Notes under the pieces: model-generated | Told to the model about the DNA's origin: nothing | Databases searched by the model: none | Seen by the model: only the letters and a program-made list of their open reading frames with translations | Shown here: piece by piece, positions 1 through 9,915 of the stretch | Layout: each line of letters starts with the position of its first letter | How positions within the stretch are numbered: position 1 is the first letter of the stretch | DNA from: Anniella stebbinsi | Taxonomy: Eukaryota > Chordata > Lepidosauria > Squamata > Anniellidae | NCBI GenBank assembly: GCA_029215795.1 | Contig: JARDYH010000001.1 | Coordinates: 355,470,154 to 355,534,153 of the forward strand | Direction: 5' to 3' | Length of the DNA stretch: 64,000 bases | Program-made: the position numbers and the translations under genes

Positions 1-187
1 GAATTAAGCTTTAGGGAGCACACAGTCCTCGGGATAGTCCCGGGACTGCAGAAAACCTGGGATATCCTTGGTTTCCATTATACCAAGGTCGTCCCTAGGT
101 CATTCCTGGTTGATCCTAGGATCCCCTGTGCATCCATATGATGCACAGGGACAACCCTGGGATAAATACCTGGTGTAGACATGACCA
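1..187. mobile_element. Foldback DNA-transposon fragment
   Basis: GC-rich sequence with several short internal palindromes, for example GGATAGTCCCGGGACT near 31-47 and a hairpin around CCATATG near 136. The texture is of a non-autonomous DNA element. One edge lies outside the window and no target duplication can be read, so family and limits are open. Confidence 0.35.
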
Positions 188-560
188 TAGACTTTTTTCC
201 TTTTGTCTGAATTTACAAGATTTTAGATTGTTTAATCAAGCAGGTCTAGCTCAGCAAGTTTATGTTTCTCGAGTGTTGTCTGGACATTGCGCAGCTCAAA
301 GCAATGTTTGATATTGGGTGGGTGGAATCGGACCAATGTTCAGCTTGTAAAGTTAGGGAGACAGTTGATCATATTTTATGGGATTGCATAAAATGTTTGG
401 GAGAACGGGAATCTTTCCTTCATTTGTTAAGGGAGAAAGGAGCTCCTGTTTGGAACTTCTCCTTGTGAATAATCCACATGCAGTCCCCCATCTCGAGCTT
501 CGATCTTGTCTGATCTCTGTCATATGGCATTTTCTGCTAGTTAGTAATTTAGTTGGCAGT
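188..560 (+). pseudogene. LINE ORF2 C-terminal remnant with zinc-knuckle motif
   Basis: Two overlapping frames give GLAQQVYVSRVLSGHC and then CSACKVRETVDHILWDC. The pattern C-x2-C-x8-H-x4-C, preceded by a 'LSGH' segment, is the terminal zinc knuckle found after the reverse transcriptase in several non-LTR retrotransposon clades (I/Jockey/Vingi-like layout). Frameshifts and stops show it is dead. Similar architecture appears in the LINE at 13.6-14.65 kb on the other strand. Confidence 0.55.
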
Positions 561-734
561 TTGTTATTCATTTGCCTGGGCTATAAGATGTCAGTAGGTG
601 GCAGTAATAGGGCCTTCAGGCCTTGCTTTGCCATAAAACCCCAGCAGCAGCAGAAGTCGACCTTTGCTGGAGTAACATCCTAGCCTGTCTGTCTATTTTT
701 TACCTGAATTTTTCTCAGCTGCACTTGGAGTTGT

Positions 735-872
735 CCATAGTCCTGCCTCCTTGCCGGAACTCTCACCCCACTTTCCCAGGTATCCCTGTGATAGCCATGG
801 TGTCTGGGGATGATGGGAGTTGCAGTCCAAACACATTTGGAGGGCAACAAATGTGGGAAAGCTGATGTAGAA
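735..872. mobile_element. Small palindromic MITE (hAT-like family)
   Basis: The right arm GATGATGGGAGTTGCAGTCC and the degraded left arm belong to a family that recurs here near 24062-24197, 35636-35771, 39420-39490 and 53370-53540. In the 35.6-kb copy the family has an exact 8-bp target duplication. This copy is degraded. Confidence 0.5.
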
Positions 873-1014
873 CAGGATGAACAAAGCGTTGGAAAGCAAA
901 CCAAGGGATAATTTCATAGTTTTCTCAAATAAGGAACACACTCTAGAATGTGTGTGGTATTACAAATACTTCTAGCCATTGCAAGAAGCAGATGAAATTT
1001 TTATCCAACTTCAG

Positions 1015-1325
1015 ATTGTCACACTTAAGCAATTAAGACAAGCAATATACAAGGATCTGAGTACCATTATGGATGTAACCCAAGACATTACAAGGCTAAA
1101 AAGCAGTAGTGTGCATGGAGTTGGGGGTTTTATTTCAAATTATTAGAAGATGGAAGTTATTGGAATCTTACCAAAGCCACTGATGGAAGCTATCAGGGTA
1201 ATTCATTTTAATGGTACGCTCAAAAGTTCACAAACTGAGGAGAGGATAGTAGATCTACCGAAACCTGAAAATAAAGCCAAGGCACAAAGCTATCACCCAA
1301 TTGCATAGCTGAATTATGAATCTAA
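1015..1325 (+). pseudogene. L1-like reverse-transcriptase fragment
   Basis: With frameshifts, translation gives RLKSSSVHGVGGFISNY and then IVDLPKPENKAKAQSYHPIA. These match the L1 pattern 'K-SPGPDGF' followed some 40 residues later by 'LPKP...SYRPI'. The pattern is degraded, with stops, but the two motifs lie in the right order and spacing. Confidence 0.5.
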
Positions 1326-1344
1326 ATTACTGTGGGTTGGGAAA

Positions 1345-1450
1345 CCCACTACTTCGGATGGAGGTTTAAAACTGGTCTTAGATGGGGTTGCACTCCCCCT
1401 AAAAGAACAAGTATGTAGTTTCCTCCTGGACTCTGAGCTAACTGACCCAT
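1345..1450 (+). pseudogene. L2 LINE reverse-transcriptase fragment
   Basis: The + strand encodes LDGVALPLKEQVCSFLLDSE. This matches the segment of L2-type reverse transcriptase a few dozen residues after the YADD catalytic motif. It is a short isolated piece. Confidence 0.5.
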
Positions 1451-1904
1451 ATCCGTACTGACCCAGATGCTGCCCTCTGTCAGGGTATGCTTATTTAGTG
1501 GTGGCATGACTCGCCATGAAACAACACCTCTTTGGACTTGTAGCATTTCTAGAGGTAACCTTTCCCAAGAACTATGTCCTGTTATTGTTGCCGCTGAACT
1601 GTCCACAACTGCTTATTCGTCAGAATATTCTGCTTATATCACAGTTAACCATCATATCTGATGGCCACTCCTCTATCCACAGCCTGTAGATGAGACTGGT
1701 AGTTTACAGCCTAGCCCCAGCTACAGCCCAGCCCCAGACAGTTGGTTACTTCTTTTCACTTTTTTCTCGAATTTTCACCGTTTTTTTAAAAAATTGCCAT
1801 AACCTATGCAGTAAAAGAACTCTCCATGGACCTATATTTCAAAGGGCAAAGCTAATCTTCATAATGAGGCCCTACATTGGGGGGGGGGGGGTAATCCTTT
1901 TTAA

Positions 1905-2375
1905 TAATAATAATAATTATTTATTTATTTATTACCCTCCTCTCCCTCTGGATTTATTTATTACTCTCCTCTCCCTCTGGGGAACAACATTGAATACAAA
2001 ATACTATAGAATACATAAAACTGATTTAAAAACATATAAAACTAATACATTATTAAAATAACAATGAAACATCTTAAAATTCAACTAGGTAGGCCTGCCG
2101 GAAGAGATTGGTCTTTATGGCTTTCTTAAAGTCAGAGTTAAGTTGACAAATGTCTCCCGGCAGGTGATTCCACAGTCTGGGAGCGGCAGAAGAGAAGGTC
2201 CTCTGGGTAATGGTTGTCAGCCCAGTTTTTGCTGACTGGAGTAAATTCTTCCCAGAGGACCTGAGTGTGCAGGGCGGATTGTAAGGGAGAAGGCATTCCC
2301 GCAGGTAACCTAGACACAAACAATGTAAGGCTTTAAAGGTAATAACCAACACTTTATACTTCGCCCAGAAACTAA
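1905..2375 (-). pseudogene. L2-type LINE 3' end
   Basis: On the minus strand the last coding part reads RTFSSAAPRLWNHLPGDICQ and ends NLFRQAYLVEF. This is the usual C-terminus of L2-group ORF2 ('RAFS..AP.LWN.LP' then 'F..AF'). The 3' tail, read on the + strand at 1905-2060, is simple (AAT)n/(TTTA)n sequence. It is 5'-truncated. Confidence 0.7.
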
Positions 2376-3226
2376 GTGATTTTAAATGTGGTGATTTTAA
2401 AATTATGGTGATCCCTATGAGGTCCCATAATAAACTTTGTCATGCACCAAACCTAGCAAATCCTCTAGCAAATTACCATAGCTATCTATGTGCAAAATAC
2501 AGGGCAGGTTGGACAGGAGTGAGCTTTGCTATACCTCAAATTCTGACTTTTTGCTCCTATGGGAAAAACGTACAAAATGGTGTTCCCAACCATAACTATT
2601 GTTATGTTTATCTAGTGTTTCGAGAGCTTAGACCTTCATTCTGTCAATATTTATAAATAATCAAAAGATAGATCACATTTGGATCCAACCACTTGAATAG
2701 CATATGTTCTAAGGGTCTCACAAAGACTGGAAAAAAATAATTCCAAGCATTACTTAAATCCTTCTAGCCTACACATTTTCTTGCTTTAACCAAAAAAAGG
2801 TTGTTTAAATTACAGCTGAAAAAGTAAAGAATTTAAGGAGAAATTAGAAATTAGCATGGATACAATAAGGGGGAAATGTTCCAAGATAAAACTCAAGGTT
2901 AACCAGTTTTGGAGGGGGAGAAGTTAATCAAGATAACATGAAGTTGGTGCATCAAGATAACATGAAGTTGGTGAGTATTGATCCTAAGTGGAACATACTT
3001 AATGGAGCCTGTGACATTTTGGGGAGGCCTTGTTTCTGTATGGTTTGTTATAAAATGCCATGTCTGGTGGAGCAGATGTTAGCACTTATTTTTCACTTTC
3101 AGTTGTCTGAAGCTCAAAGTTAGAATTTAACTTTAGCCCAGGTGAAAGCCTGTTAAACTGAGTGTGTTCTTGCCTTAATCCATGGTGTGAAATTAGAACA
3201 CACTGGAATTAAACTGGGTTTTTCCT
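2376..3226. other. Unclassified intergenic sequence
   Basis: AT-rich, with only short open frames. A duplicated 16-bp piece (AAGATAACATGAAGTTGG) lies at 2930-2970. I recognise no family. Confidence 0.4.
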
Positions 3227-4060
3227 CTATAAAGACTTATAATTATTTAATTTAGAGAAATGGATAGGTTTATTAAAGAACTTAATTTTTGAAGCAAAAA
3301 TTCTCCTTTTCTGTCTTCTATGGTTTCTAACTGGTATAAGAGGTTTTGCCAACAAAGGTCCAGTTTGTAGGAGCAAATTGTGAGCGAGTGAAAGTAACAT
3401 ATTATTCCTAACCTCCCTACATGTTCTACCATGTTTACAGCCCAGTTCCTTACTCTCATTTGGACCATCTGAAAAGTAAATATTATGGATCTCAACTTCT
3501 TCCCAACTCAGGGGAATTCCTTTTTTAACAATTTTATTGATTTTCCAAAACAAAATCAGCCAAAAGAATGAAAAATAAAAGTAAAGAAATAAATAAAAAG
3601 GAATACATTGAATTAAAATCAAATCATTGACAGAGAATGGTAATTTAACCTATATTCATATTTTTTGCTTTGTTTTACATACTAAACTATATGTGGAGTC
3701 TATGGGCTGCTTAGAAGTTTTCTTTATAATTCTTCTCTATATAGAATTTATATTTAGTCTCTTTTCCATAATCTGAAGTAAGGCTTTAATATATACTGGT
3801 GTGCATGTTCCTGATCAAGGGAATTCCTGATAGATGTTTTACTTCCTAAAGTAGGTAGGGCTCGTTTGCCTAGGAAGGAGCCATGTGGATCTTTCAAGCA
3901 CCTGTTATGAATGATTAGAGTAGCTATCCCTCCTTTTCTAACAAAAAAGATCTCTCTGCTAACTCAGTAGGGATAATGTCTGGGATGCTGTGTTTTGCAT
4001 AATACTCTATTATATGTAGTACTGTGTTGGTTTCTTTCCGATTTTATACATTGCTCAGTT
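3227..4060 (-). mobile_element. Unclassified LINE-like remnant split by a later insertion
   Basis: The minus strand has a 131-codon open frame whose left part is tail-like and right part resembles degraded LINE coding sequence. The sequence is interrupted by the 3522-3817 insertion, after which the same sequence texture continues. No catalytic motif was identified, so the class is a weak inference. Confidence 0.3.
3522..3817 (-). mobile_element. Truncated L1-like 3' end with target duplication
   Basis: The piece is flanked by GGGAATTCCT at 3512-3521 and 3819-3828, an exact 10-bp duplication. At its left edge the + strand reads TTTTTTAACAATTTTATTG, the complement of an A-rich L1 3' end, so the insertion is on the minus strand and keeps only the 3' tail. 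This is the usual product of target-primed reverse transcription with 5' truncation. Confidence 0.55.
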
Positions 4061-4061
4061 A

Positions 4062-4160
4062 CTACCAATGGAGGCTAGTAGCTCCAATGTTAGTGGGGCA
4101 GTGAATCCTCTCCAGCTATCATTAAGAACTCTAAAGGAGTTATGCAAGGTTGTCTAAGGC
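4062..4160. mobile_element. Fragment of a GGAGGCTGGTGGCTCC inverted-repeat element
   Basis: CAATGGAGGCTAGTAGCTCC resembles the terminus seen at both ends of the element at 28800-29150 and in the fragment at 29515-29610. Only one end is present here. Confidence 0.4.
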
Positions 4161-4296
4161 ATGATCTACACTACTACTTTAAAACAGTTCGTAAAACTTT
4201 TGACAACTGTGGGGGCCCATGTCATATTCCACATACAGTTTTCAAAACATTTTCAAAGTATTTTATCCTGCTTGGTGTAGATTTGGCCTAGGACTG
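4158..4296. mobile_element. Foldback MITE, TCTACAC-ended family
   Basis: The left end ATGATCTACACTACTAC and the right end GCTTGGTGTAGATTTGGCC form an inverted pair, with GACAACTGTGGGGGCCCATG between them. The same consensus, including GACAACTG-like and AAGCAGGATAT-like pieces, occurs near 52469-52680. Confidence 0.5.
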
Positions 4297-4389
4297 GACC
4301 ATCCACACCTTCTACCCAAATGCCATCCCAATCAATTAGTTCTTTAGAAAAGTCACCAGTGTCCGTTGAAGGAGGGGGGTTCCCTGACA

Positions 4390-7300
4390 GCTGGGGGGGG
4401 GGGATTTCAGACTCCATTTATGGGAACTTCTACTCTCCCCAAGCCCCGCAAAGCGAGCCAGGTGGCTCCACCCTTAAATACCTGTCAGAATTCAATAAGA
4501 CAGGCTTAGGGTTGTCTGAAGTCTGGTTGAGAGATTTCAAACTCAGCTTACGGGAACTGCTACTTTCCAAAGGCCCAGCTAAGCCTGTCTGGTGGCTCCA
4601 CCCTGAAATACCTGTCAGTGATCAAAAGAGCAGGCTCAGGATTGTCTTGGCAGAGATTTCATACTCAGCTTACGGGAAATGCCAGTTTCCACAGGCCCAG
4701 TGGAGCCTGTCTTATGGCTCCACCCTTAAATACCTGTCAGTGATCAAAAGAGCAGGCTCAGGGTTGTCTTGGCAGAGACTTCAAACTCACCTTACAGGAA
4801 CTGCTACTTTCCACAGTCCCAGCTAAGCCTGTCTGGTGGCTCCATCCGGAAATACCTGTCAGTGATCAAAAGAGCAGGCTCAGGGTTGTCTTGGCAGAGA
4901 TTTCAAACTCAGCTTACGGGAACTGCGACTTTCCATAGGCCCAGCTAAGCCTGTCTGGTGGCTCCATCCGGAAATACCTGTCAGTAATCAAAAGAGCAGG
5001 CTCAGGGTTGTCTTGGCAGAGATTTCATATTCAGCTTATGGGAACTGCCAGTTTCCACAGGCCCAGCTAAGGCTCTCTGGTGGCTCCACCCTTAAATACC
5101 TGTCAGTGATCAAAAGAGCAGGCTCAGGATTGTCTTCGCAGAGATTTCAAACTCAGCTTACGGGAACTGCTACTTTCCACAGGCCCAGCTAAGCCTGTCT
5201 GGTGGCTCCATCCGGAAATACCTGTCAGTGATCAAAAGAGCAGGCTCAGGGTTGTCTTGGCAGAGATTTCAAACTCAGCTTACGGGAACTGCTACTTTCC
5301 ACAGGCCCAGCTAAGCCTGTCTGGTGGCTCCATCCTGAAATACCTGTCAGTGATCAAAAGAGCAGGCTCAGGGTTGTCTTGGCAGAGATTTCATACTCAG
5401 CTTACGGGAACTGCTACTTTCCACAGGCCCAGCTAAGCCTGTCTGGTGGCTCCATCCGGAAATACCTGTTAGTGATCAAAAGGGCAGTCTCAGGGTTGTC
5501 TTGGCAGAGATTTCAAACTCAGCTTGTGGGAACTGCTACTTTCCACAGGCACAGCTAAACCTGTCTGGTGGCTCCACCCTGAAATACCTGTCAGTGATCA
5601 AAAGGGCAGTCTCAGGGTTGTCTTGGCAGAGATTTCAAACTCACCTTACGGGAACTGCTACTTTCCACAGGCCCAGCTAAGCCTGTCTGGTGGCTCCATC
5701 CGGAAATACCTGTCAGTAATCAAAAGAGCAGGCTCAGGGTTGTCTTGGCAGAGGTTTCTACCTCAGCTTACGGGAACTGCTACTTTCCACAGGCCCAGCT
5801 AAGCCTGTCTGGTGGCTCCACCCTGAAACACCTGTCAGTGATCAAAAGAGCAGGCTCAGGGTTGTCTTGGCAGAGATTTCATATTCAGCTTATGGGAACT
5901 GCCAGTTTCCACAGGCCCAGCTAAGGCTCTCTGGTGGCTCCACCCTTAAATACCTGTCAGTGATCAAAAGAGCAGGCTCAGGGTTGTCTTGGCAGAGATT
6001 TCAAACTCAGCTTACGGGAACTGCTACTTTCCACAGGCCCAGCTAAGCCTGTCTGGTGGCTCCATCCGGAAATACCTGTCAGTGATCAAAAGAGCAGGCT
6101 CAGGGTTGTCTTGGCAGAGATTTCAAACTCAGCTTACGGGAACTGCGACTTTCCATAGGCCCAGCTAACCCTGTCTGGTGGCTCCATCCGGAAATACCTG
6201 TCAGTGATCAAAAGAGCAGGCTCAGGGTTGTCTTGGCAGAGATTTCAAACTCAGCTTACGGGAACTGCTACTTTCCACAGGCCCAGCTAAGCCTGTCCGG
6301 TGGCTCCATCCTGAAATACCTGTCAGTGATCAAAAGAGCAGGCTCAGGATTGTCTTGGCAGAGATTTCATACTCAGCTTACGGGAACTGCTACTTTCCAC
6401 AGGCCCAGCTAAGCCTGTCTGGTGGCTCCATCCGGAAATACCTGTCAGTGATCAAAAGAGCAGGCTCAGGGTTGTCTTGGCAGAGATTTCAAACTCAGCT
6501 TGTGGGAACTGCTACTTTCCACAGGCACAGCTAAACCTGTCTGGTGGCTCCACCCGGAAATACCTGTCAGTGATCAAAAGGGCAGTCTCAGGGTTGTCTT
6601 GGCAGAGATTTCAAACTCACCTTACGGGAACTGCTACTTTCCACAGGCCCAGCTAAGCCTGTCTGGTGGCTCCATCCGGAAATACCTGTCAGTAATCAAA
6701 AGAGCAGGCTCAGGGTTGTCTTGGCAGAGGTTTCTACCTCAGCTTACGGGAACTGCTACTTTCCACAGGCCCAGCTAAGCCTGTCTGGTGGCTCCACCCT
6801 GAAACACCTGTCAGTGATCAAAAGAGCAGGCTCAGGGTTGTCTTGGCAGAGATTTCAAACTCAGCTTACGGGAACTGCTACTTTCCGCAGGCCCAGCTAA
6901 GCCTGTCTGGTGGCTCCATCCGGAAATACCTGTCAGTAATCAAAAGAGCAGGCTCAGGATTGTCTTGGCAGAGATTTCATATTCAGCTTATGGGAACTGC
7001 CAGTTTCCACAGGCCCAGCTAAGCCTGTCTGGTGGCTCCATCCGGAAATACCTGTCAGTGATCAAAAGAGCAGGCTCAGCGTTCTCTTGGCAGAGATTTC
7101 ATATTCAGCTTATGGGAACTGCCAGTTTCCACAGGCCCAGCTAAGGCTCTCTGGTGGCTCCACCCTTAAATACCTGTCAGTGATCAAAAGAGCAGGCTCA
7201 GGGTTGTCTTGGCAGAGATTTCAAACTCAGCTTGTGGGAACTGCTACTTTCCACAGGCCAAGCTAAGCCTGCCAGGTGGCTCCACCCTGAAATACCAGTC

Positions 7301-8535
7301 AGTGATCAAAAGAGCAGGCTCAGGGTTGTCTTGGCAGAGATTTCAAACTCAGCTTACGGGAACTGCTACTTTCCACAGGCCCAGCTGAGGCCCCCTCCAC
7401 AAGGATGCGCTTTTGCGCCCGGTTCGGGGATTATGCGCATTTTCGCGGAGGCGCATTTACTCCTAATCCCTCTGCACGGGAGGCGGTGAGAGGCGGCGAA
7501 GCGCATTAATTGATGTCCAAAAAGCGCTGTACAAGAAGTTAACGCGCATAATCGCTTGTTCACACCACGAAAATGCGCTTTAACGGCCGGAGCAAAATAA
7601 AAGTCGCTATTTAACGCGCATTCGAAAATGCGCATTATCGGGGAGATAGCGCGCCTGTACGCCCGTTTTGCGCTCCGCTGGTGTGGAGGTAAAATTTATA
7701 ATGAGCCTTCAAGGCTCATTAAACGTCTCGTGTGGAGGAGGCCTAAGCCTGTCTGGTGGCTCCACCCTGAAATACCTGTCAGTGATCAAAAGAGCAGGCT
7801 CAGGGTTGTCTTGGCAGAGATTTCAAACTCAGCTTGTGGGAACTGCTACTTTCCACAGGCCCAGCTAAGCCTGTCTTGTGGCTCCATTCTGAAATACCTG
7901 TCAGTGATCAAAAGAACAGGCTCAGGGTTGTCTTGGCAGAGATTTCATACTCAGCTTACGGAACTGCCAGTTTCCACAGGCCCAGTGGAGCCTGTCTGGT
8001 GGCTCCACCCTGAAATACCAGTCAGTGATCAAAAGAGCAGGCTCAGGGTTGTCTTGGCAGAGATTTCAAACTCAGCTTACGGGAACTGCTACTTTCCGCC
8101 GGCCCAGCTAAGCCTGTCTGGTGGCTCTACCCTGAAATCCCTATCAGTGATCAAAAGAGCAGGCTCAGGGTTCTCTTGGCGGAGATTTCAAACTCAGCTT
8201 GTGGGAACTGCTACTTTCCACAGGCCCAGCTAAGCCTGCCACGTGACTCCACCCTGAAATACCTGTCAGTGATCAAAAGCGCAGGCTCAGGGTTGTCTTG
8301 GCAGAGATTTCAAACTCAGCTTACAGGAACTGCTACTTTCCACAGGCCCAGCTAAGCCTCTCTGGTGGCTCCACCCTTAAATACCTGTCAGTGATCTAAA
8401 GAGCAGGCTCAGGGTTGTCTTGGCAGAGATTTCAAACTCAGCTTGTGGGAACTGCTACTTTCCACAGGCCAAGCTAAGCCTGCCAGGTGGCTCCACCCTG
8501 AAATACCTGTCAGTGATCAAAAAGACAGGCTTAGG
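4390..8535. repeat. 122-bp tandem satellite array, about 31 monomers
   Basis: The heptamer GGCTCCA recurs at 4594, 4716, 4838, 4960, 5082, 5204 and onward with a spacing of exactly 122 bp up to 7278, then from 7758 to 8489 after a foreign insertion; one interval (to 8001) is 121. The leftmost monomers are degenerate, the middle ones nearly identical. Each monomer carries CAGGCCCAGCTAAGCCTG, an imperfect palindrome able to form a small hairpin. Monomers 5570, 5692 and 5814 recur as 6546, 6668 and 6790, i.e. 976 bp or eight units apart, so part of the array is a multi-monomer duplication. Since 122 is not a multiple of three, the open frames seen here rotate between monomers and are not genes. 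Confidence 0.95.
7387..7744. mobile_element. 358-bp CpG-dense insertion inside the satellite
   Basis: It interrupts a monomer between CCCAGCT and AAGCCTG; the flanking monomers join in register when exactly 358 bp are removed. The ends are AGGCCCCCTCCACA and TGTGGAGGAGGCCT, a 14-bp inverted repeat with one mismatch. The interior has about a dozen GCGC sites, often as ATGCGC, in otherwise AT-balanced DNA. No coding frame fits a transposase, so it is a non-autonomous DNA element. The target duplication is at most 2-3 bp (CT or CTA/CTG) and cannot be fixed by eye. Confidence 0.75.
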
Positions 8536-8536
8536 T

Positions 8537-8720
8537 TTTAAGCACGTGTGGTTTTCCGCATACTCACTGCGACTTTGATCCAGATCTTCATCGAGGGACT
8601 TGCATGAGGTCGTCCCCATCGCGCTGATTTTGCGCCCAGAGTGCTCCGTTTTTAGTTTCTGTTTCGATTTAACCCTGAACGGACAAAGTCCGTTTCAGGC
8701 AAGTTCAGGCCGTTATCACA
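8537..8720. mobile_element. Dispersed DNA element abutting the satellite (copy 1)
   Basis: This stretch shares blocks such as TTTTTAGTTTCTGTTTCGAT, TTGCATGA and GTTATCACATG with the reverse complement of 45400-45671. Those two copies define a family whose other end (TTATCACACCTA, CCCCCCGGTTTG) is also echoed at 16135-16200. It begins where the satellite stops. Confidence 0.55.
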
Positions 8721-8884
8721 TGCATGGTTTTAAGCACACTCACCTTAATTTTTTAAAAAAGGCTAATAATACTGAACTGCTGTACACATGTAAAAGACAT
8801 TCACTGTGTATGGGCCACATCCGAAGTTGCATGAATGGACTTCTGTTCGCACAATAGGACTTCCCCTTTCTTTCCTTCCACTTC

Positions 8885-9075
8885 ACCCATAGAAATCTGC
8901 CTTAACTTGTGTCAGATCATTGGTCTATCTAGCTCAGTAGTAATACTGACTGTCAGCAGCTCTCCAAGGTATTAGGCAGGATTCTTTCCTTGTATCCTGG
9001 AGATACTGGCAATTGAACCTGGAACCTTCTGCATGTAAAGCATGTGCTTTACCACTGAGCTACAGGCCACCCAAT
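8885..9075 (-). repeat. tRNA-derived SINE
   Basis: On the minus strand it reads as a tRNA-like head: TAGCTCAGTGGTAAAGCACA, then a B-box-like GGTTCAATTG, followed by an unrelated body ending in a segment about 'AGCTAGATAGACCAATGATC'. The head keeps A- and B-box layout but is degraded. A body fragment of the same family is at 30706-30772. Confidence 0.7.
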
Positions 9076-9099
9076 CTGCTGTACACCCTGCCCCCCCCC

Positions 9100-9417
9100 A
9101 GAGTAACCATATGGAAAGGAGTGACAGGGCTCCTGTATCTTTAACAGTTTCATAGAAAAGGGACTTTCAGCAGGTGTCATGTGTATGCACGCAGCACCTG
9201 GTGAAAATCCCTCTACATCACAACAATTAAAGCTGCAGGAGCCCTGCCCTCTTTTGTTTCTGTTCACTGTAGTATAGCTCCTGTGACTTTAACTGTTGTG
9301 GTGAAGAGATGATTTCACCAGGTGCTGCATGCTTACAAATGACACCTGCTGAAATTCCCTTTTCTATACAATGGTTAAAGATACAGGAGTACTGTCCTCC
9401 TTTTCATATGGTCACCC
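9100..9417. mobile_element. Nested-palindrome foldback element, copy A
   Basis: It starts AGAGTAACCATATGGAAAGG and ends CCTTTTCATATGGTCACCC. The centre contains a second pair of internal ends near CTGTTCACTGTAGTATAGC. See copies at 20136, 36754 and 37442. The right end runs into poly-C and poly-A. Confidence 0.8.
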
Positions 9418-9900
9418 CCCCCCAAAAAAAAAAATTTGCTCCAAAAGGTCTCCCAAACCTTTAGACCAGGAGGTATTGCTGCATGAGGAGAGCTATTCTG
9501 TCTGCATTGTTTGTTCCGCAAGAGGACGGACTCCTTTGGATACAACCCAATTGATTTTCACACCAAATTCACTATTTCTATACATTTCAACATAATCAAT
9601 GGTTCTTTATATATAAACTAATTAAATGAGGGCCAAAATAGACATGGTAGGGCAGTATTCATGTTTATTTATCTACATATCAGCCCTGTTCATGTCTAAA
9701 GCAAGCTGGATCTCTTTACAACCCTTTTTATAACAAAAGATGTGCAAAGGTGAGGGGGCTGAACTATCCTTTTGTCCATCTTGATCTTCTCACACTCCTT
9801 CCAGTCATCATTTCAAAATTGTTGAATGGTAATCCCTATAATAGCCCTATAAGGTAAGTCAATATTATTCCCCATACTGAAGATGGGGAGACTGATGCTG
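9418..9900. other. Unclassified intergenic sequence
   Basis: No motif or repeat family recognised; short random open frames only. Confidence 0.4.
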
Positions 9901-9915
9901 AGAAATAGTGACTTG

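Noticed and set aside
4320..8233. Open frames of up to 201 codons in the satellite
   Set aside because: They repeat because the 122-bp monomer has few stops; the frame shifts by two bases each monomer, and there is no start or splice context.
4390..8535. CRISPR-like array
   Set aside because: The 122-bp units are contiguous with no distinct spacers, and the genome is a vertebrate's.
9000..9070. tRNA gene on the minus strand
   Set aside because: A- and B-box-like segments are present, but it continues into a SINE body and the acceptor pairing is not evident.
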